Assembly: GCF_002160865.1 (NCBI RefSeq)
Contig: NZ_NFLJ01000006.1
Location: 27,278 to 91,277 of the forward strand
DNA from: Massiliimicrobium timonense
GTDB taxonomy: Bacteria > Bacillota_I > Bacilli_A > Erysipelotrichales > Coprobacillaceae
Length of the DNA stretch: 64,000 nucleotides
Reading direction: 5' to 3'
Part shown: piece after piece, positions 7,921-18,878 of the stretch
Numbering within the stretch: the first letter of the stretch is position 1
Layout of the letters: every line of letters begins with the position of its first letter
The notes under the pieces: model-generated
Told to the model about the DNA's origin: nothing
The model's input: only the letters and a program-made list of their open reading frames with translations
Databases searched by the model: none
Made by a program: the position numbers and the translations under genes

Positions 7921-8943
7921 ATGAAAACATATGCAGATGTTTTGAAAAATGCAAGAGAGTGTATAGGACCATATTGTAAAGCGTGTCCGGAATGTAATGG
8001 AAAAGCCTGTCGTCATTGTATTCCCGGTCCAGGAGCTAAAGGTGTAGGAGATGTTGCGATTAGAAATTATGATCAGTGGAAAAAAATAAGAGTGCAAATG
8101 GATACAATTGTTGAAAACAAGGAACCGGATCTTACCCTTCATATTTTTGATCAGACATTTCGTTATCCGATTTTTGTAGGTCCAGTTGGTGCGGTTCAAA
8201 CTCATTATGGTAAACAATATGATGATATTACATATAATGAAATCATGGTGTCAACTTGTGCTCAGTTAGGAATTGCTGCTTTTACAGGTGATGGACTTGA
8301 TCCTCAAGTTATGATTGGTGCCTGTCAAGCTATCAAAAAAGTGCATGGTAAAGGGATTCCAACAATTAAACCTTGGAATAAAGACACGATTCAAGAAAAA
8401 CTCACTTATATTCAAGAAGCATATCCTATTGCTGTTGCAATGGATATTGATGCAGCAGGTTTACCATTTTTAAAAAATATGAATCCACCTGCAGGAAGCA
8501 AAACCGTATCACAATTAAAAGACATAATATCCTTGTGTGATGCACCATTTATTGTTAAAGGAATTATGACGGTAAAAGGCGCAGTAAAAGCTAGAGAGGC
8601 AGGAGCAAGTGCTATTGTTGTTTCTAATCATGGTGGGAGAGTTTTAGATCAGACATTGTCAACAGCAGAAGTTTTAGGTGATATTGTTGATGCTGTTGGA
8701 AAAGATATGAAAGTTTTTGTTGACGGAGGTATTCGCAGTGGTGTGGATATTTTTAAAGCACTGGCTTTAGGTGCTGATGCTGTGATGATTGCTAGACCAT
8801 TTGTGACAGCTTTATATGGTGGAAAAGACAAGGGTATTGAAATATATTTAAAGAAATTAGTTAGTGAATTGGAAGATACAATGAAAATGTGTGGAGCAAC
8901 ATCATTAAAAGATATAACACGAGATATGATTGTATGTCTTTAA
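7921..8943 (+). CDS. FMN-dependent alpha-hydroxyacid oxidase/dehydrogenase family protein
   Basis: 340 residues in a TIM-barrel fold. SNHGGRVLDQ carries the conserved active-site histidine and arginine of the lactate/glycolate oxidase family. VFVDGGIRSGVDIFKALALG and VMIARPF form the FMN phosphate site. The N-terminus is unusual: a cysteine-rich stretch CKACPECNGKACRHC (about residues 20-34) seen in clostridial members. It probably oxidises a 2-hydroxyacid, but the substrate is unknown. It starts 4 bases after the RpiR gene and ends at a terminator (8989-9027). Confidence 0.8.
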   Translation: MKTYADVLKNARECIGPYCKACPECNGKACRHCIPGPGAKGVGDVAIRNYDQWKKIRVQMDTIVENKEPDLTLHIFDQTFRYPIFVGPVGAVQTHYGKQYDDITYNEIMVSTCAQLGIAAFTGDGLDPQVMIGACQAIKKVHGKGIPTIKPWNKDTIQEKLTYIQEAYPIAVAMDIDAAGLPFLKNMNPPAGSKTVSQLKDIISLCDAPFIVKGIMTVKGAVKAREAGASAIVVSNHGGRVLDQTLSTAEVLGDIVDAVGKDMKVFVDGGIRSGVDIFKALALGADAVMIARPFVTALYGGKDKGIEIYLKKLVSELEDTMKMCGATSLKDITRDMIVCL

Positions 8944-8988
8944 TTCAATCACTGTTCTAATTTAAGGCATAAAAATCAGATGAATATG

Positions 8989-9027
8989 AGAGCATTGTTT
9001 TAAAATGGTACAATGCTCTATTTTTTT
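8989..9027 (+). terminator. Terminator after the hydroxyacid oxidase gene
   Basis: AGAGCATTGT (8989-8998) pairs perfectly with ACAATGCTCT (9010-9019), followed by ATTTTTTT. Confidence 0.88.
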
Positions 9028-9062
9028 ATATTAAGTTGTGATAAAAAGATGATATGAAATAA

Positions 9063-10541
<1,479 letters not shown>

Positions 10542-10545
10542 ATAA

Positions 10546-10574
10546 TGAAGGTAAGGCATGAAACCTTACCTTCA
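10546..10574. terminator. Hairpin between convergent genes
   Basis: TGAAGGTAAGG (10546-10556) and CCTTACCTTCA (10564-10574) are perfect inverted repeats. It lies between the GH1 gene and the end of the convergent LysR gene; there is no clear T-run, so it may act as a weak bidirectional terminator. Confidence 0.6.
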
Positions 10575-10593
10575 TAAAGCTTAGATGTCAATA

Positions 10594-11472
10594 TTAACTG
10601 ATTTCTTCCTTCAATAGTTCTAAAAATCTTTCGGCTTGTTTAGAAAAAAGATGATATTTTTTCCATGCAATATGAATACCATCCTCTAATTGTGGAGAAA
10701 GAGGTTTAAAGCATAGTAAACTATTTTCATCAGTGGAAATAATATTGTTGAAAGTTAAAGCATAACCTCCACCTTCTTCGACTAATAAAGCAGAATTATG
10801 AATCAAATTGTAAGTGACTTTAATATTCAGTTTTCTTTCATTACCACCAATCCATCCAGCAATTTCATTTTTTACAATATCCTGATCAGATAAAATAATC
10901 GGTTGATTTCTTAACATATCAGGTGTAATGGCATCATGTTGAGCTAAAGGATCGTCTTTTCTCATTAATACACCCATCACTTCTTTTCCTGGTAGTGTAA
11001 AATAATCATATTGAGAAAGATTGACAGGGTCAAAGAAAATACCAAAATCTAATAATCCACTCTCCAATTTATCAGCAACATCTTGAGCATTACCACTAAA
11101 AAGATGAAATTGAATTTTAGGGTGCATTTTTTGCATACTGGCAATCACACGCATAATCAGACGCATAGAAGCACTCTCCCCACCACCAATATAAATATCA
11201 CCAGAAAGTTCTTCTTGATTTTTTGATAATTCACGTTCAGCTTTTTGGGTAAGAGTGATAATTTCTTGAGCATATTGTTTTAGAATGATGCCATCTTTTG
11301 TGAGTGTGATTTTGCGATTACCACGAATAAATAATTGCTTTTGAAATTCATCTTCTAATTCTTTCATCTGTCTTGAAAGAGTTGGCTGTGTAATATGCAA
11401 AACTTCAGCTGCTTTAGAAATGCTTTCTTCTCTTGCGATAGCTAAAAAATATTCTAAGACTCTTATTTCCAT
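10594..11472 (-). CDS. LysR-family transcriptional regulator
   Basis: 292 residues: an N-terminal winged HTH (about 1-60, ESISKAAEVLHITQPTLSRQ) and a periplasmic-binding-like effector domain (about 90-290). It diverges from the AEC transporter with a 129-base gap, the usual arrangement for a LysR regulator and its target. The gap holds an imperfect dyad and a 27-base motif shared with another LysR-linked promoter at 32360 (see 11512-11575). Effector unknown; an organic acid is plausible given the AEC neighbour. Confidence 0.88.
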   Translation of the reverse strand: MEIRVLEYFLAIAREESISKAAEVLHITQPTLSRQMKELEDEFQKQLFIRGNRKITLTKDGIILKQYAQEIITLTQKAERELSKNQEELSGDIYIGGGESASMRLIMRVIASMQKMHPKIQFHLFSGNAQDVADKLESGLLDFGIFFDPVNLSQYDYFTLPGKEVMGVLMRKDDPLAQHDAITPDMLRNQPIILSDQDIVKNEIAGWIGGNERKLNIKVTYNLIHNSALLVEEGGGYALTFNNIISTDENSLLCFKPLSPQLEDGIHIAWKKYHLFSKQAERFLELLKEEIS

Positions 11473-11511
11473 GATTCATCACCTATTATCATTATAGCCG
11501 CATTTGCTATG

Positions 11512-11575
11512 CCTTACAAGTATAGGAAAATATAAAATATAAGTATTTGATATATGTTGGGTGAATTCATATAAT
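11512..11575 (+). promoter_or_regulatory. Candidate LysR site and promoter of the AEC gene
   Basis: An imperfect dyad CCTTACAAGTATAGG (11512-11526) lies upstream of a motif at 11534-11560 that matches 24 of 27 bases of the motif at 32360-32386. The motif overlaps the -35 TTGATA (11547-11552), followed after 17 bases by -10 TATAAT (11570-11575). The layout, upstream dyad plus site touching -35, is that of LysR activation. Confidence 0.55.
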
Positions 11576-11601
11576 AAAGGCAAAATGAAAGGAGAAAATA
11601 T

Positions 11602-12534
11602 ATGACAGCTTTATCAACATTATTCCCCGTATTTTTTATGATTGGTTTAGGAGTATTTGCAAGAATAAAAGGATGGATTACACCCCAACAAAAAGAGGGA
11701 GCCAACCATATTATATTTAATATTTTATTTCCTATTATGATCTTTAATGTCTTATTTACTGCCAATATATCAGTTTCGGTAATTTGGATTGTATTATATG
11801 TTTTTATCGCATTTGTATTAACAATGGTATTAGGAAAATTGTTAAGTCAGTTTACAGGAGCAAAAATGGCTCATATTTCACCCTATTTATTAACAACAAC
11901 AGAAGGTGGGAATGTCGCTTTACCATTATACACATCTATCGTTGGGTTAAGTTATGCGAGTAATACAGTGATTTTTGATATTGCAGGAAGCTTAATAGCT
12001 TTTGTTGTGATGCCTATCATGGTCGCAAAAGAAACATCTGGGAAAACAAGTTTTAAAGAGTTGTTGAAAACAATTTGTACAAGTTCATTTTTGATTGCAG
12101 TAGCCTTAGGGTTAATTCTTAATTTAATAGGGGGTTACACTTTTTTACAAACAACACCACTCATAGATATTTATACAAATACAATTAATCAGGCAGCGGG
12201 TCCTATTGTAGGAATGATTTTATTAATTATTGGTTTTAATTTAAAAATACAAAAAGAAGCATTACCATCACTTATCAAATTGCTCTTTGTAAGATTTGTA
12301 TTGTTTGCAGGAATTATTGCAGGATTCTTTATCTTATTTCCATCAATGATGGCAGATCAAATTTATATGATTGCAGTTTTGATTTATTTTATGAGTCCAA
12401 CAGGATTTGCTGTTCCTATGATTATATCCCCACTTAATAAAACAGAAGAAGATGAAGATTTTCAATCAGCATTTATTTCTTTATATATGGTTATTACATT
12501 AATCGTTTACGCTTTGATTGTTGTATTGATTTAA
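11602..12534 (+). CDS. AEC-family transporter (auxin efflux carrier type)
   Basis: 310 residues with about ten hydrophobic segments throughout, typical of the AEC/malonate-malate permease family. FFMIGLGVFARIKGWITPQQ at the N-terminus and SPTGFAVPMIISPLN near the C-terminus are family-like. It is an inner-membrane carrier probably for an organic anion. It diverges from a LysR gene that presumably controls it. A good ribosome site, AAAGGAG, precedes ATG. Confidence 0.85.
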   Translation: MTALSTLFPVFFMIGLGVFARIKGWITPQQKEGANHIIFNILFPIMIFNVLFTANISVSVIWIVLYVFIAFVLTMVLGKLLSQFTGAKMAHISPYLLTTTEGGNVALPLYTSIVGLSYASNTVIFDIAGSLIAFVVMPIMVAKETSGKTSFKELLKTICTSSFLIAVALGLILNLIGGYTFLQTTPLIDIYTNTINQAAGPIVGMILLIIGFNLKIQKEALPSLIKLLFVRFVLFAGIIAGFFILFPSMMADQIYMIAVLIYFMSPTGFAVPMIISPLNKTEEDEDFQSAFISLYMVITLIVYALIVVLI

Positions 12535-12832
12535 CAATATCATTTTAATGGTATTTGAGGGATGCATGACATCGCCTCTTTTTCTTTTTTAAAGAAAGAT
12601 GTAGACTTGTTTGATATATATTTGAACAACTATAAATATTCTATTCTTACATCCATTGTTTTCATTTAGATAATGATTTTATCAAAAGAAAAAGTAGAAA
12701 TCCGTATGAAAATTCAATAAGTATTGGTCTATTTTAGCCTATATGAAATAAAAACTAGGAATTATTTTAATATCATTCCTAGTTAAAAATCTATAAATTG
12801 GATTCGATGACATTGGGTTATATAACTGATTT
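12535..12832. other. Intergenic region between AEC gene and broken rhuM
   Basis: No gene found. It contains a hairpin at 12753-12784 (AACTAGGAAT/ATTCCTAGTT) which, read on the minus strand, is followed by TTTTTATTT and so terminates the rhuM transcript. A short plus-strand frame at 12798-13022 is the antisense of the rhuM 3' end. Confidence 0.6.
12747..12784 (-). terminator. Terminator of the rhuM locus
   Basis: Minus-strand hairpin AACTAGGAAT/ATTCCTAGTT, arms at 12775-12784 and 12753-12762, followed by a T-rich run at 12747-12754. Confidence 0.65.
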
Positions 12833-13788
12833 TTATTTCATAATTGTCTTAATGAGTTGCATCATAATATCTTTATCTTCTGGTCTTGAAGTAGCTACTA
12901 ATATAGTCAAGGTTGCAAGCGTATCATTATTGATTCTTTCTATTCCATTTTTATATAAAGCATTGATCTTATCTAAAAAATATAAAAATATCGTTGCCTC
13001 TATTCTCTTGTTCCATCAATAAAGCTATGATTCTTAACAATAAAATATAATAATGCACTGGCTTTATCTTCAAGTGTTGGATATAAATCATTTCCGCCAA
13101 AACTTTGATAGATGGTTGATATACTACTTTTAAATGAATCATCTCTTTCAATGGCAAATTGATCTCCCTGATCTGCAAACATTGTATTGTGTATTAATTT
13201 TATACATTCATCGTATTGAATGATATAAATATCTTTTTGTCCTTTGGGTACTTCTAAACAATGATGATCATAATCATCTAATATTTTAAATCCTCTCTGG
13301 TAGGCTTTTAAAAACTCTAGCATAGCATCACTACTTGGCAATTGACCACCTGCTTCTTTGTATTGATCAAGCATTCTTGTAACATATTCAATATCTTGAA
13401 AGTGTCTATCATTAACAACATATCCTTTTAATAAATATTCTCTTAATATATTATTAGCCCATTTTCTAAAAAGAATACCATTTTTAGATTTTACTCTATA
13501 TCCGATACTTATTATCATATCTAAATTATAATATTCAATTTGTCGAGTGACTTGACGATTGCCTTCTTTTTGAACTGTCGCAAATTTTGCGATAGTTGAA
13601 TTATCTAATTCTTCCTTTAATGCATTGTTAATATGTTTTCCTATTGTCTTAATATCTCTATCAAACAATTGTGATAATTGTTCTCTATTTAGCCATACTG
13701 TTTCATTATTGGAATCAATAGTAACATCTAATACAAAATCTCCATTTTTAAATTGAACAACTTCATTTTTTTCTACAGTATTAATCAT
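12833..13788 (-). pseudogene. rhuM: RhuM-family protein, frameshifted inside the Fic/Doc motif
   Basis: The first frame encodes 262 residues: a RhuM-type N-terminus (DVTIDSNNETVWLNREQLSQ, then a DNA-binding-like domain with YNLDMIISIGYRVKS) and the start of a Doc-like domain ending HSFIDG. One A is missing between 13010 and 13012. With it restored, the frame reads HSFIDGNKRIEATIFLYFL and runs another about 56 codons to TAA at 12833-12835, giving a 318-residue protein of normal RhuM length. The lesion therefore splits the HxFxDGNxR motif of Fic AMP/phospho-transferases. It is a recent pseudogene or a sequencing error. It stands alone behind its own ribosome site. Confidence 0.8.
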
Positions 13789-14031
13789 AGCATCATCTTC
13801 TCCTTTTCTATTTTTATTGATGAGTTTATGATAACATTTGTTTGTTTCTATTTTATGACCAAATACAAAAAAGATTGAATAATAGAATAAAAAATAAATA
13901 AATGAGAAAGAATATATTTTTATATCATTCTTTGTTGAAACATGTTTTTAATTGATGATAGTGTTTATTGATATTTTTATTTTACGAAGATATGTCCTTA
14001 AGATATAATATATAAGTCAGGAGATGAGAAA

Positions 14032-14499
14032 ATGTTTGATTATGAATCAGAAATTATTACAGCAATCAGAGAAAGTCATGAAACAATTCTAGAAAGTATT
14101 ATCAAAGATACCAAAGAAGTTTATCAACTCTATTATGAAATACGACAACTGTTGGCTCAAGGTGGTCATATTTTGATGAAAGTTTTTATTGGAATGATGA
14201 CTCTTTTTATAGCGTTATGTATCTTCTTTATCCAACAACATATTTATCCTTTGGGTATTCTCTTTTTTATTCTTGCAATCATTGTTATGGGATTGGTTAT
14301 CATTGTCCGTTTTATTTTAAGTGTAGATGCTTCTCATTGGATAGATTGTTTAAGAGATGATGAAGCATTAGTTATGAATAGATATTTAAAAGCTAAGCAT
14401 ATTGAAATTCGATTAAAGAATCAAACAATATCTAAATATTTAAGACATCGACATCAAAAAGAAGTTTTATCTTTAGATGAAGATATGAATGAATCATAA
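14032..14499 (+). CDS. Hypothetical protein with two membrane segments
   Basis: 155 residues, no family recognised. A charged N-terminus (about 1-45) is followed by two adjacent membrane helices (about 48-68 and 72-95) and a basic, cytosolic-looking tail with YLRHRHQKE. Good ribosome site CAGGAGATGAG. It is followed by a terminator-like hairpin at 14500-14530 and then the sensor operon, so it is probably a separate unit. Confidence 0.6.
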   Translation: MFDYESEIITAIRESHETILESIIKDTKEVYQLYYEIRQLLAQGGHILMKVFIGMMTLFIALCIFFIQQHIYPLGILFFILAIIVMGLVIIVRFILSVDASHWIDCLRDDEALVMNRYLKAKHIEIRLKNQTISKYLRHRHQKEVLSLDEDMNES

Positions 14500-14530
14500 G
14501 GTATATTCTATTGAAGAATATGCTTTTTTA
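14500..14530 (+). terminator. Terminator before the sensor operon
   Basis: GTATATTC pairs with GAATATGC (one G-U pair), followed by TTTTTTA. Confidence 0.65.
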
Positions 14531-14627
14531 TTGAAAAGAAATAGATAAACCTATGGAAAGACTATCTTAATTTTTATGGAAAGTATATAATAAGATATAT
14601 CTTTACATAAACAAAGTAGGTGAAATA

Positions 14628-15581
14628 ATGCAAATAGGAAAGAAAAAGATTGTTGTTATGAGTTTATTTATCGTTGTCATGTTAATTGGTACTCTTATTT
14701 ATAATAATGATTATTTTCCTAAAAGACAGAATTATCTTTTTGGGGTAACATATATGACAATGAACAATACGTTTTATGAAGTTATCAACAATGAATTATT
14801 AAAGGAAATTGAAAATAGGGGAGATCAGCTTCTTGTAAGAGATCCAGCTTTAGATATAGATAAACAAATTGAACAAATTTATGATTTTATTGATGAAGAT
14901 GTAGATGGGATTTTTATTAATCCAGTAGATTCAAAGAAAGTAACTCCTGCTTTAAAAGCAGCTAAAAAAGCCGGGATACCTATTATTGTTATGGATGCAT
15001 CTATAGAACAGGAACAGTTTGTTGATTGTACGATTGTGTCGGATAATTATGATGCAGGTGTTCAATGTGCTAAAGACATGATGAAAAGATTGAAATCAGC
15101 AAATATTGTTCTATTAAAACATACAAATGTCCAATCTGCGAAAGACCGTATAGATGGATTTTTAGAAACAATTGATGGATACTCTCAATATCAAATTATC
15201 GATCAGGGAGAATGTGAAGGACAGCTGGAATTAGCCATGCCTATTATGGAAGATATTTTAGAAAAAAATAAAGATGTTGATGTTGTGATGTCTTTAAATG
15301 ATCCAAGTGCTTTAGGAGCATTAGCGGCTTTACAGGCATATCAATATCATCATACTATCGTTTATGGGGTTGATGGGACACCAGATATTAAAACACTTAT
15401 TGGTAATCATTCGATGGTTGCAGGAACTGTTGCACAATCACCTATTTCTATTGGCAATATTGCGGCACAAAATATGTATGAATTATTACGAGGGAAAGCT
15501 ATTGAAAAAAATATTATTATTCCAGTTCAGTTAATCAATGAAAATAACATAACAAAGTATGATCAAACGGGGTGGCAATAA
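14628..15581 (+). CDS. Membrane-anchored sugar-binding protein (ribose-binding type), first gene of sensor operon
   Basis: 317 residues. An uncleaved-looking N-terminal membrane anchor (about 7-25, no lipobox cysteine) is followed by a Peripla_BP_4 fold: VDGIFINPVDSKKVTPALKA, GIPIIVMDASI, then VYGVDGTPDIKTLI and VAGTVAQSP. These are the hinge and ligand-loop signatures of ribose/galactose-type binding proteins. Its stop overlaps the kinase start (TAATG). No ABC permease or ATPase is nearby, so it probably acts as the sensing subunit of the kinase rather than for uptake; that is inference, by analogy with XylFII-LytS systems. Confidence 0.82.
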   Translation: MQIGKKKIVVMSLFIVVMLIGTLIYNNDYFPKRQNYLFGVTYMTMNNTFYEVINNELLKEIENRGDQLLVRDPALDIDKQIEQIYDFIDEDVDGIFINPVDSKKVTPALKAAKKAGIPIIVMDASIEQEQFVDCTIVSDNYDAGVQCAKDMMKRLKSANIVLLKHTNVQSAKDRIDGFLETIDGYSQYQIIDQGECEGQLELAMPIMEDILEKNKDVDVVMSLNDPSALGALAALQAYQYHHTIVYGVDGTPDIKTLIGNHSMVAGTVAQSPISIGNIAAQNMYELLRGKAIEKNIIIPVQLINENNITKYDQTGWQ

Positions 15582-16888
15582 TGAAATATTCTTATCAACA
15601 AGTTCTATCTATATTACGTCATTCCCTTAGTATATTAAATTTTGTTATTATTCTTTTTTATAGTATGTTGATTTTAATGACAACACAATATATTGTACAA
15701 ATACAATACGCCAGAGAATTTTTAGATCGTATCACACATCTTCCACAACACCCACTCGTTACTTTTTTGGGTTCTATATCATTATATGCAGTTTTAATTT
15801 TTGTTATATATAATAGAAATACAACAAAAGTTTCATATAAAATGAATGTTTTTTATAGTTTTTTAGAAGTTTTGATTGGTTTTCTTTTAATTTATTTTTT
15901 ATACATGTCCTATAATGGTGTTTTATTCCTTATCTTCTGTGATTCTATTTTTAACCTAAAACAAGAAAAATATTCCAAAGGATTATTAGGTGTATTGATT
16001 ATTGTGTATATCATATCTAGTTATGATGTTTTTTCTATATTTGTACCTATGACCAATATGTTTGAATATTTTCAGATATATGGTTCACAAGTCAATGGTA
16101 TTCTTATGATTATTACTTCATGTTTAGAGATGCTCAATATTATCTTGTTTATTGCATTTATGATTGTTTATCTTGCCGATGAAATGCGACAAAATCAATA
16201 TATTTCAGAAGAATTAGATATGGTGAATCAAGTCAATAAAGAACTTCAAAATTATGCAGCTATTACTGAAAAAATTGGGGAAAACAAAGAACGAAAACGT
16301 CTAGCAAGAGAAATTCATGATACTTTAGGTCATGCATTAACGGGCATAGCAGCAGGAGTGGATGCCTGTATTGCGATGATTGATCAAAATCCTACAGCTA
16401 CAAAGCAACAGCTTCAAGTGATTTCTAAAGTTGTTAGACAAGGAATAACAGATGTGAGAAATTCTTTAAATAAGTTACGTCCTGGAGCTTTAGAAGAACA
16501 TGGCTTTAAAGAGGCACTTGAACGTATGATTGCAGAATTTTCAAGTGTCAGTGATTTAACAATTGAATTAGATTATCAACTGGAAGATATTGATTTAGAG
16601 AAAACAGATGAAGATATTATTTTTCGTATTATACAAGAGTCAATTACGAATGCTTTAAGACATGGACATGCCACTGAGGTTAAAATTAATATGCATTATG
16701 ATAAAAACTTTTTGCATCTGAAAATAAAAGATAATGGTATAGGGTGTGATGATGTTCATTTTGGTTTTGGTTTAACGCAGATGAAAGAACGCTTAGCGAT
16801 GATTAATGGAGAAGTTCATTTTGATGGACATCAAGGATTTTTAACAGAAGTGACATTACCAAGAAAGGAGAGGGATAAGCATGATTAA
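15581..16888 (+). CDS. Membrane sensor histidine kinase (NarL-type, HisKA_3)
   Basis: 435 residues from ATG 15581 (GGGGTGG upstream; the in-frame GTG at 15572 overlaps the ribosome site). About six hydrophobic segments fill residues 15-200 with no sizeable extracellular domain. A coiled linker leads to the dimerisation helix with phospho-acceptor His246 in AREIHDTLGHALTG. The ATPase has ITNALRHGHA (N box), LKIKDNGIGCDD (G1) and FGFGLTQMKERL (G2). Lacking its own sensor domain, it probably reads the anchored binding proteins encoded on either side. It overlaps the response regulator gene by 8 bases. Confidence 0.9.
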   Translation: MKYSYQQVLSILRHSLSILNFVIILFYSMLILMTTQYIVQIQYAREFLDRITHLPQHPLVTFLGSISLYAVLIFVIYNRNTTKVSYKMNVFYSFLEVLIGFLLIYFLYMSYNGVLFLIFCDSIFNLKQEKYSKGLLGVLIIVYIISSYDVFSIFVPMTNMFEYFQIYGSQVNGILMIITSCLEMLNIILFIAFMIVYLADEMRQNQYISEELDMVNQVNKELQNYAAITEKIGENKERKRLAREIHDTLGHALTGIAAGVDACIAMIDQNPTATKQQLQVISKVVRQGITDVRNSLNKLRPGALEEHGFKEALERMIAEFSSVSDLTIELDYQLEDIDLEKTDEDIIFRIIQESITNALRHGHATEVKINMHYDKNFLHLKIKDNGIGCDDVHFGFGLTQMKERLAMINGEVHFDGHQGFLTEVTLPRKERDKHD

Positions 16889-17555
16889 AGTTGTTATTGC
16901 TGATGATCAGGAACTTATTAGAGAGTCATTAAAGATTATTTTAGGAACACATGATGATATACAAGTTGTGGGAGTAGCAGGAGATGGATCAGATGTTTTA
17001 CATATTTTAGAACGTGAAGCAGTGGATGTTATTTTGATGGATATACGAATGCCTGGAATGGATGGTGTTCATTGTACGAAGATTGTCAAAGAACAATATC
17101 CCCATATAAAGATTATTATTTTAACAACTTTTGATGATGATGACTTTGTTTTTAGTGCATTGAAATATGGAGCGAGTGGATATCTTTTAAAAGGTGTAGG
17201 AATGGATGAACTGTATCAAGCAATTATTACGGTCAATAGTGGTGGTGCCATGATTAATCCGGATATTGCGACAAAAGTCTTTAGTATGTTTTCAAAGATG
17301 ACTCAAAATAACTATGCTGTCCAAGTAGATGAAAGTTCGATAAAAGATATTAGTCATCCAGAATGGCGTGTTATTCAACAGGTTGCTTTTGGATTGTCTA
17401 ATAAAGAAATAGCTCAAAAATTATATCTTTCTGAAGGAACAATTAGAAATTATCTAAGCTCTATTTTATCAAAACTCAATCTAAGAGATCGTACACAATT
17501 AGCCATATGGGCTGTACAAACCGGTATAACAACAAAGGATTTTCATGATGAATAA
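16881..17555 (+). CDS. NarL/FixJ-family response regulator
   Basis: 224 residues: a receiver domain with acidic pocket ADDQ, phospho-acceptor Asp54 in ILMDIRMPGMDG and the conserved lysine in YLLKGV, then a LuxR-type HTH (about 155-215, VAFGLSNKEIAQKLYLSEGT). It overlaps the kinase gene and the next binding-protein gene, so the four form one translational unit. Likely targets are its own operon and the PTS genes at 18996-21614, whose upstream region is rich in inverted repeats. That target is inference. Confidence 0.9.
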   Translation: MIKVVIADDQELIRESLKIILGTHDDIQVVGVAGDGSDVLHILEREAVDVILMDIRMPGMDGVHCTKIVKEQYPHIKIIILTTFDDDDFVFSALKYGASGYLLKGVGMDELYQAIITVNSGGAMINPDIATKVFSMFSKMTQNNYAVQVDESSIKDISHPEWRVIQQVAFGLSNKEIAQKLYLSEGTIRNYLSSILSKLNLRDRTQLAIWAVQTGITTKDFHDE

Positions 17556-18837
17556 GAAAAAGATAATTTGCATCCTTGTGATGATTGCATGTTTTATTTT
17601 GATTATTTATCGTCCACGTCAGCTCACTCTTACGATTGGTGTTTTTGCAGGGAGTAATTGGGATGTTCCGAATGGAGATTGTTATAAAATTATTGATCAG
17701 GCCATTGAAAGGTATGAAAAAGAATATCCAATGGTTCAAATCGAATATGAGAGTGGAATTTTAAAAGAAGATTATTCAGAATGGCTTTCAGCTAAATATT
17801 TAAAAGGGGAAGAACCAGATGTCTTTATGATTCTGGGAGAAGATTTTAATACTTTAAGTGCGTTAGGGGCATTAAAAAATTTAGATAGTTTGATACAGAA
17901 AGATCAGCAATTTCATATTGAGAATTATTATGCCAGTGTTTTATATTCTGGACAATATCATAATCATCAATATGCATTGCCTTATGAAAGTAATCCAACG
18001 TTAATGTTTGTTAATCAAACGTTATTAAAAAAAGAACATATTCATCTTCCAGATAATGATTGGACATTGGATGATTTCTATACGATTTGTCAACAGGTGA
18101 CAAAAGATACAAATAATGATGGACAAATAGATCAATATGGTTGTTATAATTATGATTGGTTAGATTCTGTTTATAGCCATAAGGTCAATTTATTTGATGA
18201 AAATGGAGAATTTTGTTATTTAAATCAAAAAGATGTTAAAAATGCTATTTCATTTGTACAAAAAATATATAATCTTAATCAGGGGTACACTGTCACATCA
18301 CAAGATTTTGATATGGGGAAAGTTGCTTTTGCACCTATGTCCTTTGCTGAATATAGAACATACAAACCTTACCCTTATCGTGTTAAAAAATATTCACAAT
18401 TTGAATGGGATTGCATTCAAATGCCCGGAGCAGATGAAAATAATAGTAGTGAGGTTTCATCGTTGTTGATGGGGATTTCTTCAAGAACATCTCACATACA
18501 AGAAGCTTGGGAATTTTTAAAACTATTAACTTATGATACGCAGACACAAAAAACACTTTTCCAGTATTCACAAGGTATTTCATCTTTAAAAACAGTTATT
18601 CAGTCTGATGATGTAGAAAGTTTATTAAATAGTGATATTTTGGAAGATACACAAGTGAATTTAAACTTGTTGAATGATGTTATGGAAAATGCTATGAGTC
18701 AAAGTCAGTTTAGAAAATATAATTCTGCAATTGTAACTATGAATACTCAAATCAATCAAATGATTCAAAACAATGAAGATTTAGATTTATCATTGATTTC
18801 TTTACAAAATGAAATCAATGAATACTTAAGAGAATAA
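17545..18837 (+). CDS. Membrane-anchored extracellular solute-binding protein (ABC family 1 type)
   Basis: 430 residues. The N-terminal hydrophobic anchor (about 6-22) has no convincing lipobox because the hydrophobic run continues past its cysteines. A family 1 binding protein fold follows: AIERYEKEYPMVQIEYESG, EEPDVFMILGEDFNTLSALG, LPYESNPTLMFVNQTLL. DTNNDGQIDQYG is a calcium-loop-like segment common in this family. It overlaps the response regulator gene by 11 bases. No permease genes follow, so a second sensing subunit is more likely than a transporter subunit. A terminator at 18847 closes the operon. Confidence 0.85.
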   Translation: MMNKKKIICILVMIACFILIIYRPRQLTLTIGVFAGSNWDVPNGDCYKIIDQAIERYEKEYPMVQIEYESGILKEDYSEWLSAKYLKGEEPDVFMILGEDFNTLSALGALKNLDSLIQKDQQFHIENYYASVLYSGQYHNHQYALPYESNPTLMFVNQTLLKKEHIHLPDNDWTLDDFYTICQQVTKDTNNDGQIDQYGCYNYDWLDSVYSHKVNLFDENGEFCYLNQKDVKNAISFVQKIYNLNQGYTVTSQDFDMGKVAFAPMSFAEYRTYKPYPYRVKKYSQFEWDCIQMPGADENNSSEVSSLLMGISSRTSHIQEAWEFLKLLTYDTQTQKTLFQYSQGISSLKTVIQSDDVESLLNSDILEDTQVNLNLLNDVMENAMSQSQFRKYNSAIVTMNTQINQMIQNNEDLDLSLISLQNEINEYLRE

Positions 18838-18846
18838 GATAATGAT

Positions 18847-18873
18847 AAAGTCAAGGATTCTTGGCTTTTTTTG
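18847..18873 (+). terminator. Terminator of the sensor operon
   Basis: AAGTCAAG pairs with CTTGGCTT (one G-U pair) with a GATT loop, followed by TTTTTTT. Confidence 0.85.
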
Positions 18874-18878
18874 TATTG

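Noticed and set aside
12798..13022. Plus-strand hydrophobic 74-residue frame
   Set aside because: It is the exact antisense of the frameshifted rhuM 3' end and has no ribosome site.
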